From positions 43,735,724 through 43,799,723 of the forward strand of contig CM019237.1 of NCBI GenBank assembly GCA_009741485.1: a stretch of DNA of 64,000 nt, read 5' to 3'. The stretch's first letter is position 1; every line of letters starts with the position of its first letter. Origin of the DNA: Malurus cyaneus samueli. Taxonomy: Eukaryota > Chordata > Aves > Passeriformes > Maluridae. The notes under the pieces were generated by a model that saw nothing but the letters and a program-made list of their open reading frames with translations, did not search any database and was not told the origin of the DNA. Positions 1 to 8,897 of the stretch are shown here, in pieces. The position numbers were made by a program, and so were the translations under genes.

Positions 1-934
1 CAGTTCAAACATAAGACCGTTGAACAGAATCTGGTCTAGCAACAAATTCACTCAGCAGGTACAACAGGGAGAGAATGCACAGGATTCTTAATTAATATTG
101 CATGGAAACGGGTATCATTTCAACCATTATCTGAATCCCACAATAAACTTCAGATTTCACAAGTGTTTGTAACCCAGAGTTACTTTATCTCAACACACCA
201 AAAGCAGTATTGTTGAGGAATACTTTCAGTGTGGGTAACTGCATGTGCAGCCGCAGCGTCAGCTGAAGATTGAACTTGCTGTGGTGAGGGTCCCAGGCAA
301 GAACTGGTGTTAACCTTTCCACATGGACCTGTGTGGCCCAACCATGTGACTGGACACTCCGAGAGACGGCAGGAGCTCACGATGTCAGATCTTCAAAAGC
401 AGACTGTGAGAGTATAAAAGCCCAGGGTTTCCTTTGTTTGGGATCCCTCCTCAGACGCACCAACTTGATGTGTTACTTTGTTATTGCACCATGATTAAAT
501 TATTTTAAGGATTCAGATGTCTGACACTGTACTATGGGAAACCCAGGGTCAACACAGCAAGGAAACCTGCTCTGACTGCATGAATGTGGGGTGTGCAGCT
601 GCAAAGAGGCTTCGGTCCCAGCTCAGACAGTGCGAGCCTGACTGCCAGGGTGACCCCTGCAAGGTCAGACGGGAAAGTATCCTTAACAACATTATCACAA
701 AGCATTATGGAACACCATTCTGTTATTTACTCTGTCATCAGGGCTCTTTACATGCCTGCTTCAGCAAATCTGGTGAGCCACATATAAAAGAAACTACATG
801 AAATAAACACTTCTTTTTTCCTCCTGTGGTTTAAGTTTACATACATCCTCAAGTTATAGAGGATATATATATTTAGACTCCTTAAGGAAAATAACAGAAC
901 AGACAAAAACACAAATCACTAGTTTATGACTCAC
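1..934 (-). other. ST13 intron 6 (partial), carrying an LTR-like segment
   Basis: The stretch runs from the exon 6 donor to the window edge with no further ST13 exon. Its main content is the LTR-like segment at about 211-688; the rest is AT-rich intron. The 94-codon open frame starting at 517 matches no protein I know and runs out of the repeat, so I do not call it a gene. Confidence 0.7.
211..688 (+). mobile_element. Probable solo LTR of an endogenous retrovirus (boundaries uncertain)
   Basis: The segment starts TGTTGAGG and ends CCTTAACA, a near-perfect terminal inverted pair (7 of 8) with the TG...CA ends of LTRs. Inside, in the right order for U3-R-U5, are a TATA box (tataaaag, 413-420) and an ATTAAA poly(A) signal (494-499) 74 bp further on. 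No convincing target duplication flanks these ends (agtat versus acatt), so the true ends may differ. It lies antisense to ST13 in intron 6. Confidence 0.5.
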
Positions 935-1019
935 CTTGCCCTCTTGGCATACAAAATGGCCAAACAAGGATTCAGCTTGATAGCATCTGTGAACAAGTCA
1001 ACAGCCTTCTGAAGGTCCC
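935..1019 (-). CDS. ST13: ST13 coding exon 6 (TPR1 second helix)
   Basis: 85 bases encoding [20 protein letters not shown] then AILYAKRA plus two bases of Ser154. This is the TPR1 core with the typical LNP turn. Acceptor TTTAG|GG, donor GCAAG|GTGAGT. The next exon (V-F-V-K-L... in the family) is not found in 1-934, so it lies outside the window. Confidence 0.96.
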
Positions 1020-4000
1020 CTAAACGTAAGTACCAGTGAAGTTTCAATCATTATGTAATGAAATTACATCCAAATTCCCAAACCTGCCTTACACGATGTT
1101 ATATGCCTAGACACATCTCAAGACAGAATATTATGAACAATCAAAAAATCAATTTCTTCCTCTCACTATGTTACTGAAGTACAAACTCCAAAATTAATGC
1201 TTGAGGAGAAGAGAGACTCTTCCCAGTGAGATTTGTATATTTAACTTTGAAGGCAATCAAATAGAATGTCACATCTTTATAATACACCTTTTCACTGCAT
1301 TAGGACAAACAGCTAAAGATACTAATCATAACATGAAGGAGTTACTATAATGTTCAATTTGCAATTAAGACATTGCACTACTTCATTGCCCCCTCCCATC
1401 CTTCCCTAACCTATTGCTACACTGGAAAAACAGTATTTGAAGAAGTTTTCATGTTCTAGATAGTTTTGGGTATCCAGCAAGAAAGTCTTTTCCTTGAAAG
1501 TACTGAAAATGGCCAATATGCTTTTTTTAAAATAGGAGAACCAAACCTAAAGTCCTTATGTACTAAAAAACCAATTTATCACCTTCACTTAGAGCATTTA
1601 TTGCTTCCATCTTCTTTTCATTAGCTTGATCTGCCATCTCTTCAGTTACCTAACAAAATAAAACAAAAAATACACACAAATGCAAAAAGTTGTAGAGTCC
1701 GGGTCAGAATTACCATGGTAAGACTGCTCCAAAGGAGAAAGTTTCAGTTTTTCAATTCCAGAACCTTAATTTTAATTTACATTGAAATTGTAGTTCAAAA
1801 AAACCACAAAATCTTTGCTTTCAACTTGAAGACAATAGTCAACATTATTTTCAGCTATAAACCACTTTAAGTCTAAGCTGAATAATGGTAGAATTCTACG
1901 TATCTAGTTTGCATGGGTGTTTTGACAAATTTCTTTGGTATTTTCCAATCTGATCTTCCACCACAAACTTTTCGATTGACTCTAACCTGGAAATGACTGT
2001 GATTTTAAGTCATAAGTTTTCTTTTACAAAACAGCAGCTGGCTACACAGATGATAGAATACTCATTCTACCTCAGATGCTATCCTTGATTACACTCAAAC
2101 CCTCTCTCTCTCTTTCCTACTGCCACATTGAAAATATTGTGCTTACCTCCAAATTTTCATCTCCCATTTCTTGAGGATCATCATTGTCTGGTTCAATCAC
2201 TCCCTCATTATCAATTTCTAGGGGAAGAACAAAATGCAGGGCTAAGCTCCATCTACAGAAACAGGATTTTCAGAATAATTTTCACATTGCCAAAATGCAA
2301 TAAAGTTGTCTATTTTCCGCACCTAAGTCGCTCTCTTCACTTTCTGGTTCAGGCGATTTACCCGGCTCCTCTGGTTGTTCCTCCGCTTTGCCCTGAGAAA
2401 GACATGTATTTGTAAGCACTCATTATTTCTGACTGATGCTCTATTTCCACTCTCATAAATAACAATGTATTAGAAAAATCAGATCACTATACAGCTGAAC
2501 CATTTTATTTTTAAGATATTAACTTCCTTTTCCTTCCTCTCAGATTAAGTCTATCATGTATGCAAATATTTCAGAACCCAAATCTGGACTGATGAACTTC
2601 TATTAATGGTAAAGCTGGTCCTTCAAATTTTGTAATTCAATAACCAAAACCAAATAATCCAAATAACACCCAGTTCAGATCCAATTTTGCAGTGGTTACT
2701 AAATAACTCTTCCAATCTTCCTCCCTTCCCTCATACATTCTCTAGATCAAAAATTCTCTCAATCAAGTATTATGAAGCTAAGGTCTTTTAGCAGGGAACA
2801 ATACATGGATGACAATGACTGAAATATTGTTTTCATTTGCCAAGGTCTGAGATTGTTGCCACTTGTACATACTTCGAATTATTTTTTCAGAAGTTTCCAA
2901 TATTTTATCAATTTCTAACTAAATTTCATCTGAATCCCATAATTTAGCACATCCTGTCTATTATCACAGATATAAGATGCTTGTCTTTGTACTTAGTGTC
3001 ACAAACTGTATTTGGTACATATACATAATCCCTCCATATAGCTCTAACTAGCCACTAATTCCAGCATCCACTGTCTTGTTAAATAAATTAAAAACCACCT
3101 TTTTCCCAAAAGAATTTCAAACTTAAAAAAATCCTGTTAAAAATATCTACAAGGCAAATTTATTTTCTCCTTTAAAATAAATGAAAACCCAACATTTTCC
3201 CTAACACTGCCTTAAAAATTTCATAGTTCAACTGATCTTTTCATTTTTATCATGCTTATTAATTTCTTCTCATGAAAAGATTGTCATTTAATCCACTAAG
3301 GACTAGAGAAGTGTTTTAGAAACAGACGAGAAAACAGAAAAAAAAGAAATCAAGACTTTGTTTGGCAATTGCATTGCAGAGAACATCAGGCATTCAGGAT
3401 TAGGGAAATGGAGCATGATAACACTTAAAATGAACAAGGAAGCCATTTGTAACAAGTCATCTACAAGACACAATGGGCCGGCTTCAGACTGAACTCCCAT
3501 CCTTTTTGAGTGAAAACTGACAGCAATTTTCCCCCTTCTGCTGCTCAGTAATTTTGTCAGCATCAATTTTTGATGATAAATTCTTCTTATCTCACCTTAT
3601 TTGTCTCCTCTGTAGAAGCACTGGCTGGAGCAGGTGGTATTGTGCCTCCCATACTTTTCAACAAAACAGAGAAAAAACAAAACAGTAAGAATATCAAAAT
3701 ATGACATGTAATTGATTCAAATCCTCATAATCTCTTTTTATTGTAACACAGAACATGATGATCCATTTCACTGTCAAAGCACCAAATGAAGTACATATCC
3801 CCACACTTTTCTCAGTGTAGTGCAACGCACACTGTGTTGTACAGCTCCATTAAGGCTTGTACTCACACGCATCTACCTTCACCCACCCTTTCTCAAATGG
3901 CAAAGCTGCCTCTTGGCTCAAATGGATTTTCTCCTTTAAATGTAATATTTGTTTGGCTAAAAACTAGATATTATGATTAAAAGTATTACTAAAATTATAA

Positions 4001-7000
4001 TTATTTTGAACAGAGACCAAACAATTAAAGAGAACAACATAATATGCCTATGCTATTAAAAACAACTTGCTGCCTAGAAAAAAAATATAATTTCTTTCAC
4101 ATATTGTAATATTCCTACCTCTCCTTCATTATAATTAAGGAGCAGACTTTGTAGACAGCATTCTGTCAAATACTGAATAAACTTCTACATGATATTGACT
4201 TTGGTTAGCAGCCAGGAATACGCAGAGGCTGAATTCCCCACCTGTTTGATAGAATGTATTATCATATCGATAACAGCATGCCACACGGAATAGCATTCCC
4301 AGCCATCCCCTGCCCTGCATTTCCACCTACTGAGGATTTTCAATAAACACGTTTCTACAAACTCAACAACCAACTTTCTGGGCCTCACACAACTGATTAA
4401 ATGGGAGGGGGGGGCGTTGGGCAGGAGGAACTGGAAGGCTGTAGGACGATCTGCTTTCAGGTATGAGTGCAACATAAAACTGTATCCCAAGGATGTGAAA
4501 TTACAGCTTATGCCAAGCTACTGCAGCTCATTCTCCTTCCTTCCTCCCTTCTGTCAGCAGTACCATCAGAGTCAGCCCTTAAACTGGCTGAAAACAAGCC
4601 TGAATGCGGTGGGATAGGACAGAACAGGACAGGGATGAATTGGGGGCGCAAGGGTAGAAGAGTGAAAAAGACAGGATTGACAGGTCCTGGCATAAGGCCC
4701 TGCATCAAAAGACAAGCAACAGCACTAAGCTACTTCTCATTTACAACAAAAAGCTGTCAAAAAAACCCCAAAAGCCAAAACCAACCAACCAACCAACCAA
4801 CCAACAAAAAATCCAGAAACAAACAAGTGACAAATCCCAGCAGGTTCTGAAGCTATTGCAACAATCTACATGTGTCCCTGGAATGCTGATATTACTTAAT
4901 CAAAGTTATACTGCAAGGACTAAACAACTGCAGTCTAAGAAATCATTATCCAGCTTGGCAGAAAACATGGATAATGTACTAACTGTTCCTCCTAAAGTTT
5001 GCCCTCGTAGGCTGACAAAAGAATACACAATTTTCCAATAGTCCGTAAAAACCAAGGAGAGGAGTACAGGGACCATCCTAGTGAAGCCTTGGAACTTTTC
5101 TTCTGCATAAAAAAACTACAAGTAATGAAACATTTTAGCAGTGCTAATAGCTAATATTCATGGTATCAGCTGGTTTTTCAGTCTGACACCTTAAATCATC
5201 TCAAGAGTGAAACAACTTAGTAAATCTCCTGTCCTCTTCTTATACCCCCCAAAACTATCCAAGTTTAGATCAGTTTGAGAAATGTTTACTAATATACATG
5301 TATGTTTTATAATACGCTATTTCATGAACTGCCAAGGCTAAACAGTTTCACTCAGTCATTGAAAATATTTTTGCTATCCCGTTAATCTCTATTTAAACTA
5401 CTATTGTTATAATCCCATAACAACTCCAAGCCAAGTTACTCTAAAATCTCTTAACCCAGTCAGTATTTGATTACAATGAATAAATTCACAACAGGGATAT
5501 ACGCAAAGTTTGCAAAGTATTTAATCTCAGCAGTATATGAAAACATGAGACGTTCACATAGGAAATGCAGGTACTGAGCTGTAGAAAAATCATAGACATA
5601 GACAAGACAAATAGTTTAAGCTGTGCAATGCCTGTAACAACTGGGAATTGTCAGGACTCATGTGCAACAGTGACTGCGCATTTCTACTTATCACAGCCAT
5701 GATAAGTATCACATTTATGAATTGTTGGAAGAACTGCAAACAAGATTTTGGCATCTATTTTTATTATTGACAGCAAAATTATTTTTAGAGAGAAACAGGA
5801 TTACTGTGAATTCAAAATGGTAAACATCTATTTGAACAAAACAACGGCAAAAAGCCTTATTCATCAATTAAGGATTCTGTGTTTTATTTTTAAGGACTGA
5901 TATTATTTCTCTGTTCAACTGCAGGATTTTGAAACGTGTTTCCTCTAATGACTCATTTCATAATTCAAAAAAAATTTGTGTTTTTACGCAATTATTAGAA
6001 AATGGGCATGATTGAAAGGAATGCCAAAATACTTTCCAAACACACTCACGCACTACTGTATGCTTTCACTACAAAGAGCATCTATATAGAAATTAAACAT
6101 AACAGTTATGCAGAATAAAGGTTAGAAAACAGCAAGTGCATGAAAACAGGTGAGACTTAAGGTTACTGATGCAATATTAACAGCTAGTCAGAAATAAAGC
6201 ATTCCATTCTGACTTTATGAGTAGTTATTGTAATTTAAATTAGAATCACCAGGATTAAGGAAAAAAAAAAAGCAATTAACAGAATTTTAGTTGAAAAATT
6301 TAATGATGGATTCTACTATCATTCAGTCATTATTCTAATCACTCATAACCCTACCTAGGTAAATAAACCTGTCTTTCAGATTAAGACAAATAAGCCAGAC
6401 AGAGACAAAAGTTAAAGAGTTTATTTCCACCTGAAGGTGGGCCATACTGTTTAAAGCAGTTTCCAAAGAATGATCAGGCACTATAAATGCACTTACTGCA
6501 AACAGCACTATCATGTAAAAGCAGAGGGAAACCCACCAGATTTCCAGATAGTTTTCCATGGAAAGTAATTTGGGTACAACTACCACCATCCAAGTGTATT
6601 ACTCAGGCAAATATGTAACTTAACTATATGAAGAAAACCAGAGAACTTGAGAAAGCTATAGGAAGTTCAGCTCTAAAGTATTTTTTTAACTTCTGAGATA
6701 AGGACATTCAGTGAAATTTTACACCTAAAAACATTCCATGGCTCTAAATGAAATTCCTGTATTTGTAAGACAAGCACCAAATACAAATTCTAAAAATTAA
6801 TCTAGAAATTAAACCCCACGCCATTAACATGGAGAAAGTCAGATGGTCATCTTTCCACTCCCTAACATTTTTCTCAGCCAAAAGAAGTATTCTTCCTCTC
6901 CTTCTTAACGTAGCCTGTCTACACCATCATATTTACGCAAGGAAAGTACTGGAAGAAACGTAGGGTAAAGTACTGAAGTATTTTATGCAGTGTCAAAAGG

Positions 7001-8335
7001 AATAGAGACTTGCAGTAGGGTAAAACAGACATCGATCCCCTCCCAAGCAGAGGGATATCTACTGCCAGTACTGCAAAGCCAAGTTCAGCTAAATACCTGT
7101 GGTTTTACCACCACAGTAATATTCAAATGCACAAAAAATTCAACATAAATATAAAAAAAAAAAACCCAAAACAAGCACTTCATTGTAGTCATTTTCATTA
7201 CAGAACATGTCGTGAAATACCAGTGTTTACTTCGATATATATATACGTACATATCTACGCACACAAAACCCTGCTGGCTTTTCAAGTAATTACAAATACT
7301 ATATAGCAGAAAGTACAGTCTAAAACACATTCAGATTAACGCAAATGTTCTAAAACAAATCCCAGTTTGTCACTAGATAAAAATATTTTCAATTCTCTTT
7401 GCCTGAGAGTAAGTCCCTGACTTTTCAAGAGTTCTTTAGCCTAACGTCCATTAAAGCCAAGCAGAGGTACCGCTGCTGAACACAGCGGTTCTGTGGGGCC
7501 TTTGCCAGCAGCAAAGAATCTCAACCCTTCCAGCCTCGCGCTTCTGGGCGCTCAGGGTGGAACCCAAAGAGGATTCTTAATTGAGAAGCATCTGCTAAGA
7601 CAGGCCCCGCGCACCCCAAGTGTGGCAAAAACAGCAGGTACCTGAATGGCTCACAGGGAGTGGAGAATTCGACTACTTTTGAGACAATAAACTTCAATGA
7701 GCAAAACACGTTTTGGTTAGGAACTGTAGCTGTCAGGTATTTTGTGGTTTTGGGTACCAGGCTGTAAATCAATGTCACGCATCTTCCCAAAAACTCGACT
7801 CCTTTTTAAGACAGACTAGCCAACTCTGCTGCGTAATGCGAGAATTGGCTCAGTAAGTATTACTCTGGGGCTTCCCAGGCTGGAAAGCTGAGCCACTGAG
7901 ATGGCCGGGGGGCAGACTTTTTGCAACGGGAATAGCCAGCGTTAACAAAACAAAACAAAAAATTAACAGGTCCTTTTAAAGCGCCAGGAGTAATCCCGGC
8001 GGGAAGACGAGGAGAGGGCGAAAAGAGACGGGGAAGAAAAAGCGGGAAGGCCGCAGCGCGGGACGGCGCGGACCCGGGGCGACACTGCGCGTCCCCGGCC
8101 ACGCGGCGCACCCGCCGCGCTGGCATGCGCCGAGGCGACACGCCCCCCTCCCTCATCGCGTCCACGCCACAACACCCAAACCTCCCTCCCCCCACGGCCG
8201 CCTTCTTCCATGGCTCGGGACCAACCTCTCCACCCATTCGCGGAGAAAGGCGAGTTCAGGCGTGTGCAGCAGGCCCGGGTTCTGCTTGCACAGCCGGACG
8301 AAGGCCCGCAGCTCACTCAGCTTGCGCGAGTCCAT
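935..8335 (-). CDS. ST13: ST13 (Hsc70-interacting protein, HIP), 5' part of the gene, coding exons 1-6
   Basis: Coding segments on the reverse strand are 8335-8226, 3653-3596, 2392-2323, 2217-2147, 1649-1583 and 1019-935. All join in frame with GT-AG introns and give residues 1-154; the family is about 360-370 residues, so the remaining exons lie left of the window. ST13 is a cytosolic cochaperone that binds the HSP70 ATPase domain through TPR repeats and stabilises the ADP state. Seen here are the N-terminal dimerisation segment ([18 protein letters not shown], continuing to FLREWVES), a Pro/Glu/Ser-rich acidic linker (about 38-80), the conserved [11 protein letters not shown] block (80-90) and the first TPR (about 110-150, with [18 protein letters not shown]). 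The linker differs most from the human protein as I know it. The start codon has a full Kozak context (GCCGCCATGG). It is divergent from XPNPEP3 and shares its CpG island. Confidence 0.96.
1583..1649 (-). CDS. ST13: ST13 coding exon 5 (start of TPR domain)
   Basis: 67 bases encoding [20 protein letters not shown] followed by SE, the first helix of TPR1. Acceptor GTTAG|GTAACT, donor GAAG|GTGATA. Confidence 0.95.
2147..2217 (-). CDS. ST13: ST13 coding exon 4
   Basis: 71 bases encoding [16 protein letters not shown] and then EMGDENLE, nearly unchanged from the human segment. Acceptor CCTAG|AA, donor GAG|GTAAGC. It is separated from exon 3 by an intron of only 105 bp, the shortest in the window. 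Confidence 0.96.
2323..2392 (-). CDS. ST13: ST13 coding exon 3 (acidic linker)
   Basis: 70 bases: 23 codons plus one base, Pro/Glu-rich and ending in the conserved SEESDL. The acceptor is CTCAG|GGC and the donor TTAG|GTGCGG. This is the most divergent part of the protein, so identity rests on phase, flanking exons and the conserved end. Confidence 0.92.
3596..3653 (-). CDS. ST13: ST13 coding exon 2
   Basis: 58 bases: one base completing Ser37, then 19 codons [19 protein letters not shown]. The acceptor is AAAAG|T and the donor AAG|GTGAGA. MGG-x-x-PPA matches the start of the linker after the dimerisation segment in HIP proteins. Confidence 0.93.
3654..8225 (-). other. ST13 intron 1
   Basis: A 4.6-kb AT-rich intron. 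It contains a short CCAA repeat at 4781-4805 and A-rich runs; its promoter-proximal end (from about 7980) belongs to the CpG island. No other coding exon or recognisable mobile element was seen. Confidence 0.7.
4781..4805. repeat. (CCAA)n microsatellite
   Basis: Six uninterrupted copies of CCAA plus one base, in ST13 intron 1, preceded by an A-rich stretch with degenerate copies. Confidence 0.9.
8226..8335 (-). CDS. ST13: ST13 coding exon 1
   Basis: This exon holds 36 codons plus two bases, starting with the ATG at 8335-8333 and ending FLREWVE plus AG. The donor is AG|GTTGGT, which is a poor match to GTRAGT after the first two bases; the exon 2 join nevertheless restores the family sequence WVESMGG. 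No other ATG precedes it in frame nearby; an upstream GTG at 8374 is not a credible start. Confidence 0.94.
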
Positions 8336-8385
8336 GGCGGCCCAGCGGCGGCCCAGGCGCGCTCGGTCCCCCACCCACCCGCCGC

Positions 8386-8398
8386 GGAACCTTCCAGC
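8386..8398. promoter_or_regulatory. Imperfect heat-shock-element-like site, copy 1
   Basis: GGAACCTTCCAGC has two perfect nGAAn/nTTCn units and a degenerate third (aGCt). It is nearly the same as the site at 8525-8537 and, like it, is followed by GC boxes. Position 51 bp upstream of the ST13 ATG, so it could lie in the ST13 5' UTR or core promoter. Confidence 0.5.
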
Positions 8399-8524
8399 TC
8401 GCCCCGCCCGCGACCCCGCTGCAAAAAGTCATTACACCGCCCACCACAATTGGCTCCGCCCATGCCGTGCATTGCCCCGCCCGCCTCCGCCATGGACGCG
8501 CCCACAAACGCCGCGCGGCGCCGT

Positions 8525-8537
8525 GGAACTTTCCAGC
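8525..8537. promoter_or_regulatory. Imperfect heat-shock-element-like site, copy 2
   Basis: GGAACTTTCCAGC differs from the site at 8386 at one base; the copies are 139 bp apart. It is also followed by a ctccgccca GC box, suggesting a duplicated promoter module. Confidence 0.5.
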
Positions 8538-8613
8538 CCGCTCCGCCCATCCATTCCAGAGCCCTGACCCCGCCCACGCCGGTCATAGGTCCGTCCCCGC
8601 GGCGCGGACGGCG

Positions 8614-8628
8614 TGAACGTTCTAGAAG
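8614..8628. promoter_or_regulatory. Perfect three-unit heat-shock element (HSF binding site)
   Basis: The bases tGAAc gTTCt aGAAg form three alternating 5-bp nGAAn units without a mismatch, which is the HSF1 trimer consensus. It lies 279 bp upstream of the ST13 ATG and 209 bp upstream of the XPNPEP3 ATG. Confidence 0.75.
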
Positions 8629-8775
8629 AGGCTACGGTGGCCTGGGTGTCGCGTTCCGTCCCCTGTGGAGCCGCTCCCCTCTTGCTGTTGTGGCCCGGCT
8701 TCCCCTGGCGGACGAGGCAGGCGGCTCCACGGGCACCTAAGCCGGCCCGGCGTCGCTCATTGGCGGCGCGCGGTG

Positions 8776-8870
8776 ATGGTGTCAGCGCGCGGCGCCCGGT
8801 GCCGAAAGGTCCCACTATGCGCCGTGTGGCCCGGCCATGTCACGGCTCCCGCGGCAGGGGCTCGTTCTGA
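8776..8870 (+). other. Upstream ATGs overlapping the XPNPEP3 start
   Basis: Two out-of-frame ATGs precede the main one: 8776 (its frame runs past the main ATG) and 8817 (short frame ending with TGA at 8868-8870). Both overlap the start at 8837. If transcription begins upstream of 8776 they would reduce translation of the main frame; if it begins between 8817 and 8837 they are irrelevant. Confidence 0.45.
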
Positions 8871-8897
8871 TAAACAGAGTCTGGCGCGGCGCCGCAG
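8837..8897 (+). CDS. XPNPEP3: XPNPEP3 coding exon 1 (presequence)
   Basis: 61 bases encoding [20 protein letters not shown] plus one base. It has four Arg and no acidic residue, fitting a mitochondrial targeting helix; the sequence is not conserved with the human start, as usual for presequences. Donor GCAG|GTCAGA, and the phase fits exon 2. Chosen because it is the only ATG-led frame in the CpG island that joins exon 2 in phase. Confidence 0.85.

Larger units (their letters stand above)
1020..3595 (-). other. ST13 introns 2-5
   Basis: Introns 2393-3595, 2218-2322, 1650-2146 and 1020-1582, interrupted by exons 3-5. They are AT-rich and I see no recognisable repeat, RNA gene or extra exon in them. 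Confidence 0.7.
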
